DNA of 22,590 nt from Tidjanibacter sp. (lineage in GTDB: Bacteria > Bacteroidota > Bacteroidia > Bacteroidales > Rikenellaceae): contig JAGBVY010000131.1 of NCBI GenBank assembly GCA_017630115.1, positions 1 to 22,590 on the forward strand. Reading direction: 5' to 3'. The notes under the pieces were generated by a model. It was not told the origin of the DNA, searched no databases, and saw nothing but the letters and a program-made list of their open reading frames with translations. Both the position numbers and the translations under genes were made by a program. Below are positions 1 to 7,199 of this stretch, in pieces. Every line of letters starts with the position of its first letter. Within the stretch, counting starts at the first letter, position 1.

Positions 1-3000
1 AGCAACACCATCGGTGAATTGGCCCACAGCGTCGTAGGCGCACCTAACGAACTCCCTGCCGTCACGTCCTACAAAGCCCCACTTGCCACCCACGCAAACA
101 GCAAAGATGTCGCCACCCAAACTACGCACCTTATCGTAGAGGCAGGGTACAACCTCGTCGCCACGGCTATTGACAGCACCAAAGCGACCCGCACGCTCGA
201 CTATTGAGTATCCATTCTCAAAAGAGGTAGCACTGGTATAGCGGCTTGTGAAGGCCACACGACCCATAGGGTTGATAAACTCGTCGTTGGAGCGGTGGCG
301 CACCTTGGCAAGCCCCTCTCGGAAAGGCTCGGCCGAGGTGTAGCGTGGAGCCACAACCTCAACACCCATAGCGTCGATATAGCCCCATAGGTCGTCTTGC
401 AGAACTGCTGCATAGCCCTCCGAGAACTCCCCTATGGCCGAATACTTACAAGGGACAAGCACATCGCCCGTGCGACTAACCACACCATAGCGCCCCCTAT
501 AACCCACTACCCTACTACCCGTAGCGGCCACCTGTGGACCTCGGTAGTCGTAGAGGCAGTTGCCTCGGTGGTCGATGAAGTAATCTACGCCATTGAGGGT
601 GGCCGAGGCAAGGCCTCCTTCAAAACTCTCGGCCCTATCGAATCGGGGCGAAATAACCTCACGACCCGATGCGTCTATATAGCCCCACCTGCCATTCTCA
701 TCGCACACAGCCGCCACACCCTCGCTAAACGAGCGAGCATCGCGGTAGCGGGGGCTGACAACAACACCTCCACTGCGGCCCACAAAACCCCAGTGACCTC
801 TTGACTTGACAGCCGCAAGTTCCTCGGCAAATGGTTTAGCCTCCTCATACTTGCAGATGACCACCTCGCCGCCCTGCTCGTCGATGAATCCGTAGCGGCC
901 ATTATAGACCACCATAGCCGACTCCGAGCCATTGAAGCCGTCGATATAGTCATACTTGCAGGGGACAATCTCGTTGCCACCATTGCCAACAACACCCCAC
1001 TTACTACCGATGCTCACAAGGGCTATATCCTGCGAGCCAAAGCCAGTTGTAGTGTCGTAGATGCAGGGGATAACAACCTCGCCCACATCGTTCACAAAGC
1101 CCCACTTGCCATCCCTGAGCACAGCGTGGAGCACATTGCCCTCGGTGTAACGCACATCGTTCCACTCAGGAGCTATAATCTGCGAGCCGTCGGCACCAAC
1201 AATACCCACTTTGCCCGCCACGGTGGCTATATATATAGTAGCACCCTCACCAAGAGGCTCTAAGGAGTCGTAGGTTGTGGCACTATTCTGCTGTACGTCC
1301 ACAACCGTTGTGCCTACAATTATACGGCGGCTACCCTCCTCGTCGAGGTGAGGCGAGAGGACAATCTCGAAGTTGTCATTCATCACACCCCATTTATCGT
1401 TCTGCCTAATCCAAGCAAAGCCGTTGTTGAACGTAGGCTCCAAGTCGAGCTCGGGCTCAACAAGCACCCTGCCATCCTTAGCAATAACACCCCAACCGCC
1501 ACTCCACTCGGTCCAGAGATATGCCTCGCTGCCAAAGTCGGGACGCTGGCGGAAGGTGGCATCGAGCACCACCTCTCCTCCTCTGCTAACCACACCCCAG
1601 TGGTCGTTCCACCTAACCCACGCATAGTTGGCCGAGCCAAAGTTGGGCTTCTCGGGGAGCATTGGACGTAGCACCACCCTACCCTCGTAGGATATGACAC
1701 CCCACAGTCCGCCCCACAAGCCCCACGTCAGGTCGTTCTCGTCGAACTGGGGAGTGTTTCTCAGCAGGGGGTTCATAATAATCTCGCCCCTGCGGCTTAC
1801 AATACCCCACGCACCGCGCCATTTGGCCCAAGCCGTTGGACGTTCTCTAAATTGGGGTCTTTCATCGAGCATAGCATCAAGCACAACACGTCCGTCGCGA
1901 CTCACTACGCCCCACAAGCCATTCCACTTGGCCCAACTACAATCCTCGCCCTCAACAAAGATAGGACGTGAGGAGAGTATGGCATTGAAGGCCACCTCGC
2001 CATTGGGCCTAATTGCACCCCAATGGCCATTCCACTCCACCCAAAGTATGTCGTTGTTGCCGGCAAAAACAGGTCGTGAGGAGAGCTGAGCATCGAAAAT
2101 CACCTTGCCCAGAGTGTCAATCGCACCCCACTTATCGTTCCACCTGACCCAAGCATAATCACTATCGGCAAAAATGGGTTTGTCGCTCACAGCCACCTCC
2201 GAGATAATTTCGCCGTGGTTGGTAACAACCACCCACTCGCCCGCACGCTCAATCCAAGCCGCCCTGCCTCCGTCGAAGAGCGGACGCTCGGAAGCCGTGG
2301 GAGCAAGCAGCACTTCACCATTGTGACGCACCACACCCCACAAGCCATTCCACTCGGCCCAAGCCACCTCCTCGCTATCGAATATGGGACGTTGCTGAAC
2401 AACCGCATCGAAGACCACATTGCCCTGACGGTTGATTGCACCCCATCTATTGTGCCACTTCACCCAAGCCACTCCGTCGCTCATAAAGAGTGGGCGCTCG
2501 TCGAGAATAAAGTCAAACAAGACGCTGCCGTCGGTACGCACCGCACCCCAATAGAGTCCGTTGCGTATCCACGCCACACCCAAGTCGTCGAACTCGGGAC
2601 GCTCGTTGAGCAAAGCATCGAAAACCACCTTACCATCGCGGCGGATAGCACCCCAACGGCCATTCCACTCGGTCCACGTCACTGCACCGTGAAATATGGG
2701 TCGGCTCTGCAAAACAGCCTCGAAGATAATCTCGCCATTCTCGGCAACCACACCCCAGCCGTCGTTCCACTTGGCCCAAGCGTGTCCCTCCTCAAAGGGC
2801 TCCAACTCCTCTATCGTGGGCTCAACCACAACCTCACCCCTATGGCTAACCACACCCCAGTGGTCTTGCCATTTGGCCCAGCATCTATCGCCCCCTGCGA
2901 AGTCGGGCAACTCTTGGAGTTGTGGTTCAAATATCACTTTGCCCCTGCTACTAATAACACCCCAAGCACCACGCCACTTGGCCCAGCTACGACCCTCCTC

Positions 3001-3573
3001 AAACTCAGGTCTAAGCTCAAACTGCACGGGGAAAATCTCGTCACCAATCTCGCTGACCAGACCCCAAAGGCCATCTCTCTGAATCCATACACTACCCTCG
3101 CCACTAGCCACAACACCACCATAGCGACACTCCAATATCTCGTGGCCCTTAGTATCGACCACACCCCAAAGGCCCTCGCGTTTTATCCAAGCCCTACCCT
3201 CAGAGAAGGGGGTGATAGTATCGTAGAGGGGTTCGAGCAGGTAGTCGGCATTGCGCCTAAGCACACCCCACTTATCCTCAAATCGGACACGAGCCAGCGT
3301 GTCGGCAAAAGGCTCAACCTCCGTAAATATGGCCTTGATGACACTTCGGCCACGCTCGTCGGCATAGCCCCACAGCCCCCTGCGCTCCATTGGCACAAGC
3401 CTACCTTCGAGGTTTTTGCCTCTGAGGGTACGCAGGCGATAGTTCTGAGCCTCGGCTGTGGCAATGCCGGCCAACCACACCACAAAGCACAGCAGCACCA
3501 CACGCAAGATTGCTCCTGTGTGTAGTGTAGCCTTTTGGATTAGTTGTAGTCTGCCTATTTTGCTCATCTTCAT
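1..3573 (-). CDS. Large secreted WG-repeat protein, C-terminus beyond the window
   Basis: One uninterrupted frame of 1191 codons runs from ATG at 3573 to the left edge with no stop, so the C-terminus is missing. The N-terminus has a basic start, a hydrophobic stretch and an AEA-Q cleavage site near residue 42, suggesting export. The rest is tandem WG repeats (WG_beta_rep type), about 25 Trp-Gly dipeptides in all. Two styles are visible. From about 3300 down to 1381 the unit is about 35 residues, with EWNG-WGAI-DG-VVFDA-L-RP-F features. From about 1340 down to 1 it is the more classical form, WGYID-G-VVPCKYD-A. Some units have lost the Trp-Gly (WVVV near 2230, RYGF near 890). WG repeats are thought to form beta-propeller-like or solenoid binding surfaces; the ligand is unknown. 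Another in-frame ATG lies at 3567. The gene has its own promoter and follows the murF terminator. Family call is firm; function is unknown. Confidence 0.9.
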   Translation of the reverse strand, partial: MKMSKIGRLQLIQKATLHTGAILRVVLLCFVVWLAGIATAEAQNYRLRTLRGKNLEGRLVPMERRGLWGYADERGRSVIKAIFTEVEPFADTLARVRFEDKWGVLRRNADYLLEPLYDTITPFSEGRAWIKREGLWGVVDTKGHEILECRYGGVVASGEGSVWIQRDGLWGLVSEIGDEIFPVQFELRPEFEEGRSWAKWRGAWGVISSRGKVIFEPQLQELPDFAGGDRCWAKWQDHWGVVSHRGEVVVEPTIEELEPFEEGHAWAKWNDGWGVVAENGEIIFEAVLQSRPIFHGAVTWTEWNGRWGAIRRDGKVVFDALLNERPEFDDLGVAWIRNGLYWGAVRTDGSVLFDFILDERPLFMSDGVAWVKWHNRWGAINRQGNVVFDAVVQQRPIFDSEEVAWAEWNGLWGVVRHNGEVLLAPTASERPLFDGGRAAWIERAGEWVVVTNHGEIISEVAVSDKPIFADSDYAWVRWNDKWGAIDTLGKVIFDAQLSSRPVFAGNNDILWVEWNGHWGAIRPNGEVAFNAILSSRPIFVEGEDCSWAKWNGLWGVVSRDGRVVLDAMLDERPQFRERPTAWAKWRGAWGIVSRRGEIIMNPLLRNTPQFDENDLTWGLWGGLWGVISYEGRVVLRPMLPEKPNFGSANYAWVRWNDHWGVVSRGGEVVLDATFRQRPDFGSEAYLWTEWSGGWGVIAKDGRVLVEPELDLEPTFNNGFAWIRQNDKWGVMNDNFEIVLSPHLDEEGSRRIIVGTTVVDVQQNSATTYDSLEPLGEGATIYIATVAGKVGIVGADGSQIIAPEWNDVRYTEGNVLHAVLRDGKWGFVNDVGEVVIPCIYDTTTGFGSQDIALVSIGSKWGVVGNGGNEIVPCKYDYIDGFNGSESAMVVYNGRYGFIDEQGGEVVICKYEEAKPFAEELAAVKSRGHWGFVGRSGGVVVSPRYRDARSFSEGVAAVCDENGRWGYIDASGREVISPRFDRAESFEGGLASATLNGVDYFIDHRGNCLYDYRGPQVAATGSRVVGYRGRYGVVSRTGDVLVPCKYSAIGEFSEGYAAVLQDDLWGYIDAMGVEVVAPRYTSAEPFREGLAKVRHRSNDEFINPMGRVAFTSRYTSATSFENGYSIVERAGRFGAVNSRGDEVVPCLYDKVRSLGGDIFAVCVGGKWGFVGRDGREFVRCAYDAVGQFTDGVA

Positions 3574-3604
3574 CGTTTGGTTGGTAGGCCTCTCGTATGG
3601 TTGC

Positions 3605-3644
3605 GGTGGCCTTTGGCCACCCCCATTTTCGCTAAGGAAAATGG
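3605..3644 (-). promoter_or_regulatory. Two adjacent hairpins in the 5' leader of the WG-repeat gene
   Basis: Two perfect inverted repeats sit side by side about 30 bases before the WG gene ATG. One at 3605-3621 has 7-bp arms (GGTGGCC/GGCCACC) around TTT. The other at 3623-3644 has 8-bp arms (CCATTTTC/GAAAATGG) around a 6-base loop. With the proposed promoter at 3663-3694, both would lie in the untranslated leader. They could protect the mRNA or control translation; that role is inference. Confidence 0.5.
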
Positions 3645-3662
3645 CACAGAGAGTTCAACCTA

Positions 3663-3694
3663 CAAAAATAGTGATAAAATAGGGAAATCTGCAA
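3663..3694 (-). promoter_or_regulatory. Bacteroidetes-type promoter for the WG-repeat gene
   Basis: Read on the minus strand, TTG (3694-3692) is followed after 21 bases by TATTTTTG (3670-3663). This fits the Bacteroidetes -33 TTG / -7 TAnnTTTG pattern. Transcription would begin near 3655, leaving a leader of about 80 bases. It lies just beyond the murF terminator, which makes the WG gene an independent unit. Confidence 0.55.
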
Positions 3695-3707
3695 CCCCCA
3701 GAGGGGT

Positions 3708-3746
3708 AAAAAAACACTACCGAGGCAGTTTTACCTCGGTAGTGTT
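3708..3746 (-). terminator. Rho-independent terminator after murF
   Basis: Perfect 13-bp arms (3713-3725 and 3734-3746, CCTCGGTAGTGTT pairing with AACACTACCGAGG) enclose an 8-base loop. On the minus strand the hairpin is followed at once by a run of T residues (3708-3713). It lies 48 bases beyond the murF stop. Confidence 0.88.
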
Positions 3747-3793
3747 CGATTATAGAACTCACACTATGTGTGAAAGTCCAATTATTCCTCTGC

Positions 3794-5032
3794 TCAAAGC
3801 GCCCCAAGCACCCTTTCGAGGCCCACGCCACGCGACCCCTTAACAAGCACAAAAGCCCTCTCCAACGGTTGCTCCCTAAGCCATTGGGCAAGCTGGTCGG
3901 CCGAGGCAAAACTCACAAGGCGATTGGAGTTTATCGTGGCTGCCACCTCCCCGAAGCAACTACCCACAACCAACACCCTCTGAGCATCACTCTCCAATGC
4001 GCTATCCAACACCCTCTGGTGCTCCCTGAGGCTCCACTCGCCAAGTTCCAACATATCGCCCAGAATCAATATCTTAGCAGGGTAGTCGGCGTGGTTGGTG
4101 GAGGCGTGGTTAGCAATAGCCACAGCCATACTCGAAGGGTTGGCATTGTAACAATCTACCGTCAGCAGCGCACGCTCGGTAGTCAGCATCTGTGAGCGGT
4201 TGTTGGTGGGGATATAGTTGCCAATGGCCCTCTCGGCCACCTCGCGCCCCACACCAAACAATTCGGCCACAGCCAACGCAGCAGCAATGTTGAAATGGTT
4301 GTAGTCGCCCACAAGGTTGCTCTCAACACCGTCGGCCAAACTCGACGAGTAGCACTTGGTGCGTAACCCCTCTCTCTCGGCCACCATAGCCGAGAGCGTC
4401 GTATCGTCGGCACGATAGAGCGCCAAACCTCCCGTGCGAGCCAAATAGTCGTAGAGTTCGCCTTTCCCCTTGCGTACCCCTTCCTCGCCACCAAAGCCCT
4501 CCAAGTGGGCACGACCAACGTTGGTCACAAGGCCGTAGGTGGGTTGGGCAATAGAGCAGAGCAGAGCTATCTCGCCCTGAGCACTTGCCCCCATCTCCAC
4601 AATGGCCATCTGGGCATCGCGGGGGATAGAAAGGAGCGTCAGCGGAACGCCAATATGGTTGTTTAGATTGCCCTGAGTGAAGTAGGTGCGGTAGCTCTCG
4701 GAGAGCACCGCAGCCACCAGTTCTTTGGTGGTAGTTTTGCCATTGGTGCCGGTGATGGCCACAACAGGAATAGAGAGCCTCTGGCGATGGTAGCGGGCCA
4801 AATCCTGCAAAGCGCTAAGCGTATCATCGACAACCACATAGCGTTCGTCGTGAGCCACATCGGCCCTATCGACCACAGCCGCCACAGCACCCATTTCGAG
4901 AGCCTTGGCAGCATACTGATTGCCGTCGAAATTCTCGCCACGAAGAGCAAAAAACAGCTCTCCCTCACGCACCTTGCGACTATCGGTCACGACCCCCGTA
5001 GAGGCACAAAAAATATCGTATAATTTTTTCAT
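3794..5032 (-). CDS. murF: UDP-N-acetylmuramoyl-tripeptide--D-alanyl-D-alanine ligase
   Basis: MurF joins D-Ala-D-Ala to UDP-MurNAc-tripeptide using ATP, the last cytoplasmic step of the peptidoglycan pentapeptide precursor. The 412-residue product has the Mur-ligase layout. An N-terminal UDP-substrate domain contains TDSRKV-G-LFFALRG (residues 16-32). The ATP loop GTNGKTTT is at about 95-102. The central part has GNLNNHIGVPLTLL, VEMGAS and NVGRAHLEGFG. The C-terminal part has DCYNANPSSM and LGDMLELG. GNLNNHIG and DCYNANPSSM are more typical of MurF than of MurC, D or E. The frame could open 11 codons earlier, but MKKLYDIF at 5032 is the natural family start. It is probably read from the manC side, since no TAnnTTTG box is seen directly upstream. 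It ends before a strong terminator. Confidence 0.95.
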   Translation of the reverse strand: MKKLYDIFCASTGVVTDSRKVREGELFFALRGENFDGNQYAAKALEMGAVAAVVDRADVAHDERYVVVDDTLSALQDLARYHRQRLSIPVVAITGTNGKTTTKELVAAVLSESYRTYFTQGNLNNHIGVPLTLLSIPRDAQMAIVEMGASAQGEIALLCSIAQPTYGLVTNVGRAHLEGFGGEEGVRKGKGELYDYLARTGGLALYRADDTTLSAMVAEREGLRTKCYSSSLADGVESNLVGDYNHFNIAAALAVAELFGVGREVAERAIGNYIPTNNRSQMLTTERALLTVDCYNANPSSMAVAIANHASTNHADYPAKILILGDMLELGEWSLREHQRVLDSALESDAQRVLVVGSCFGEVAATINSNRLVSFASADQLAQWLREQPLERAFVLVKGSRGVGLERVLGAL

Positions 5033-5070
5033 AGTTTTTCGACTGTTGGCGGTTGCGGGGAGCAAGTGAA

Positions 5071-5091
5071 TTCAAAATTCAAAATTCAAAA
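5071..5091. repeat. Three tandem copies of TTCAAAA
   Basis: Three exact 7-bp units in the manC-murF gap, directly beside the 9-bp minisatellite. No coding function is apparent. Copy number may vary between strains. Confidence 0.75.
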
Positions 5092-5113
5092 TTTTTAGGG
5101 AGGTTAGGGAACT

Positions 5114-5236
5114 ACTGGGTTTACTGGGTTTACTGGGTTTACTGGGTACTCCCAGTTCTCCCAGTTCTCCCAGTACTCCCAGTACTCCCAGTACTCTCTG
5201 TCCTCGCAGTCCTCTCAGTCCTCTCAGTCCTCGCAG
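5114..5236. repeat. 9-bp minisatellite in two opposed orientations
   Basis: Four units of ACTGGGTTT type (5114-5147) are followed in the same 9-bp register by about ten units of ACTCCCAGT type (5148-5236), which decay into CCTCTCAGT and CCTCGCAGT. The two unit types are near reverse complements (ACTGGG against CCCAGT), so the RNA could fold into a long stem with regular 3-base interior mismatches. The array ends 4 bases from the manC stop, between manC and murF. It may stabilise or separate the two messages. An open frame through it encodes only a VLP repeat and is not a gene. Confidence 0.85.
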
Positions 5237-5239
5237 ACC

Positions 5240-6322
5240 CTAAATATGCTTATCGCCAATCTCAAACTTGACCGTCTCGACAAAGCGTTTGATATGCTGC
5301 TCCTCCGAGCGGGGACATATCATAAGCACGTCGTCGGTATCGACCACAATATAGTCTTTCAGTCCGTCGAGCACAGCCACCTTACCCTCGGGCAAGCGGA
5401 TTATGCAATTCTCTGTATCGAACCCGAAAGTATTGGTACTGAACGTATTGCCATTGTCATCCTTAGCCGAGTGTTGGTAGAGCGAACCCCACGTTCCCAA
5501 GTCGCTCCAACCAAAGTCGCTACAACGCACCCACACATTCGACGAGCGCTCCATAATGCCATAGTCCACCGATATGCCTCCACATTCGGGATAGACCCTA
5601 TCAATGGCTGCCTGCTCCTCGGGGGTACCATAGGCATCGCTGATGGAGTTGAGTATCTCGTAGGTCTCGTTTTGGTGCTCGCGGAAAGCTTCCAAAATGG
5701 TGTCGGCTCTCCACACGAAGATACCCGAGTTCCAGAAGTATTCGCCACTATCGACAAAAACCTCAGCCAACTCACGATTGGGCTTCTCGGTGAAGGTCTT
5801 GGCCTTATTGAACTTGCCGTAGGTCAGACGTTTGCTCACCTGAATGTAGCCATAACCCGTCTCGGGACGAGTGGGTTGGAGGCCAATGGTCAGAAGCGTG
5901 TCGCCCTTCTCGTCGATGAAGTCCAGACACTGCTGGATAACCTCGCAGAAATGGTGTTCGTTGAGAATAAGGTGGTCCGACGGGGTGACAACCATAGTGG
6001 CCGAGGGGCAAATGCTACGGATGTGCATAGCCGCATAGGCAATACAGGGTGCTGTATTTTTACCCACAGGCTCACACAGCACCTGAGAGCTGTTAATCTC
6101 AGGCAGCGTTTCCAACACCAAGTCGCGATAGGCTGTATTGGTGGCCACAAGGATGTTCTCCACCGGGATGATATTTGCAAAACGCTCAAAGGTTGAACGG
6201 AGCAAACTCTTGCCCGTGCCGAGCACATCGAGAAATTGTTTGGGGCGGTTACGACGGCTCAGAGGCCAAAAACGGCTTCCTACGCCACCGGCCATAATGA
6301 CACAAAATTGGTTATTATTCAT
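5240..6322 (-). CDS. manC: Mannose-1-phosphate guanylyltransferase
   Basis: This enzyme makes GDP-mannose from GTP and mannose-1-phosphate in the cytosol, feeding GDP-mannose and GDP-fucose dependent glycans. The nucleotidyltransferase signature GGVGSRFWPLSR-RPKQF lies at residues 12-30. Further motifs are EPVGKNTAP, VTPSDHLI, ETGYGYIQ, FTEKPN, FWNSGIFVWRAD and DFGWSDLGTWGSLY, all typical of the family. At 360 residues it is the short monofunctional form, without the C-terminal phosphomannose isomerase/cupin domain of long ManC proteins. The start at ATG 6322 gives a normal N-terminus. Its promoter appears to overlap that of the divergent pssA operon. The stop lies beside the 9-bp minisatellite, with murF downstream in the same direction. 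Confidence 0.95.
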   Translation of the reverse strand: MNNNQFCVIMAGGVGSRFWPLSRRNRPKQFLDVLGTGKSLLRSTFERFANIIPVENILVATNTAYRDLVLETLPEINSSQVLCEPVGKNTAPCIAYAAMHIRSICPSATMVVTPSDHLILNEHHFCEVIQQCLDFIDEKGDTLLTIGLQPTRPETGYGYIQVSKRLTYGKFNKAKTFTEKPNRELAEVFVDSGEYFWNSGIFVWRADTILEAFREHQNETYEILNSISDAYGTPEEQAAIDRVYPECGGISVDYGIMERSSNVWVRCSDFGWSDLGTWGSLYQHSAKDDNGNTFSTNTFGFDTENCIIRLPEGKVAVLDGLKDYIVVDTDDVLMICPRSEEQHIKRFVETVKFEIGDKHI

Positions 6323-6382
6323 TCCTTAGGCAATGTTTTGAGGGAAAAGTGCGTTATTTTTCCACAACTTCCCTCGGTTAGG

Positions 6383-6414
6383 TTGGACAAAAGTACGAAA
6401 TTTTACTACCTTTG
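6383..6414 (+). promoter_or_regulatory. Promoter for the pssA-porin-transglycosylase unit
   Basis: TTG at 6383-6385 is followed after 21 bases by TACCTTTG at 6407-6414, the Bacteroidetes -33/-7 pattern. The predicted start near 6420 leaves a leader of about 48 bases before the pssA ATG. Confidence 0.6.
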
Positions 6415-6418
6415 CCAA
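6388..6418 (-). promoter_or_regulatory. Promoter for manC, overlapping the pssA promoter
   Basis: On the minus strand TTG (6418-6416) is followed after 20 bases by TACTTTTG (6395-6388), a match to TAnnTTTG. It occupies almost the same DNA as the plus-strand promoter at 6383-6414, so the two divergent units probably compete for polymerase. Confidence 0.55.
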
Positions 6419-6467
6419 TTATTATACCATTTTATTTAATAGGTTTTCTACTTTTGAAACGCAAATT

Positions 6468-7199
6468 ATGAAAATAAAGTATTTTACACTTCCGAATATC
6501 ATCACTTTATGCAACCTTTTGAGCGGATGCTTTGCCGCCTTGTGTGCTGTTGCACACATCTGGTCGCCAGTAGAGGTGTCGCTCAAACTGCCACTGCTCT
6601 TTATTGTGGCCTCGGCCATCTTCGACTTCCTTGACGGACTCTCGGCAAGACTCACCGGGCAATACTCCCCACTGGGTGTGCAGCTCGACTCGCTGGCCGA
6701 TATGGTAAGCTTCGGCGTTGTGCCTGCGCTCACCCTCACTGCAATGTTCTCCGCCGCAGGAGGCGAGGGTTGGTGGTGGCTCATCTGCCTAAGTGTGGCT
6801 CTCTGCTCGGCACTCCGTCTGGCACGATTCAATATCGACGAGGAGCAACACGAGAAGTTCATCGGCCTACCCACCCCCGCACTCGCACTGGCCATAGGCT
6901 CGCTTGCGTGGGCTATGGAATCAGGCGTTGTAGCACTCTCTCCCAGCATCATACTGGCTATAAGTGTGGTTGGAGCGTGGTTGCTTATCTCGCCCATCGG
7001 GATGTTCTCGCTCAAATTCAGGAGCCTCTCGTTGGGAGAGCCCGTAAACAGGCTTCGCTACCTCTTTGTGGTGGCCGCTGCGGCCATAGCCATCATTGGA
7101 GGCCCTGCGTGGGTGTGGTGCATCATTGTGCTCTATATCCTACTGAGCATTGTGGTTGAGATAGCCGGTTGTTGCAAAAATAAAACCAAGAGAGCATAA
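6468..7199 (+). CDS. pssA: CDP-diacylglycerol--serine O-phosphatidyltransferase
   Basis: PssA transfers phosphatidyl from CDP-diacylglycerol to L-serine, the committed step to phosphatidylserine and phosphatidylethanolamine, in the inner membrane. The CDP-alcohol phosphotransferase motif DG-x2-AR-x8-G-x3-D-x3-D is complete (D56, G57, A60, R61, G70, D74, D78). Several hydrophobic segments follow, with a short basic C-terminus. At 243 residues the length is normal for the type II enzyme. PLPTP-like GLPTPA and the early PNIITLCNLLSG are also family features. The stop codon TAA is directly followed by the GTG start of the next gene, so the two are likely co-translated. Confidence 0.94.
   Translation: MKIKYFTLPNIITLCNLLSGCFAALCAVAHIWSPVEVSLKLPLLFIVASAIFDFLDGLSARLTGQYSPLGVQLDSLADMVSFGVVPALTLTAMFSAAGGEGWWWLICLSVALCSALRLARFNIDEEQHEKFIGLPTPALALAIGSLAWAMESGVVALSPSIILAISVVGAWLLISPIGMFSLKFRSLSLGEPVNRLRYLFVVAAAAIAIIGGPAWVWCIIVLYILLSIVVEIAGCCKNKTKRA

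Noticed and set aside
2215..3525. Long plus-strand open frame with a repeated HTP-PLGP pattern
   Set aside because: It is the mirror of the WG-repeat gene on the minus strand: the repeated pattern is the complement of Trp-Gly codons. The minus frame has a signal peptide and known repeats.
5114..5236. Possible CRISPR array
   Set aside because: Units are 9 bp and contiguous, with no unique spacers and no cas genes.
5053..5271. Plus-strand frame encoding a VYW/VLP repeat peptide
   Set aside because: It is a translation of the 9-bp minisatellite in a non-coding gap; no start context or domain.
5246..6196. Plus-strand frame of 316 codons opposite manC
   Set aside because: manC has full family motifs on the minus strand; the opposite frame shows no recognisable domain.
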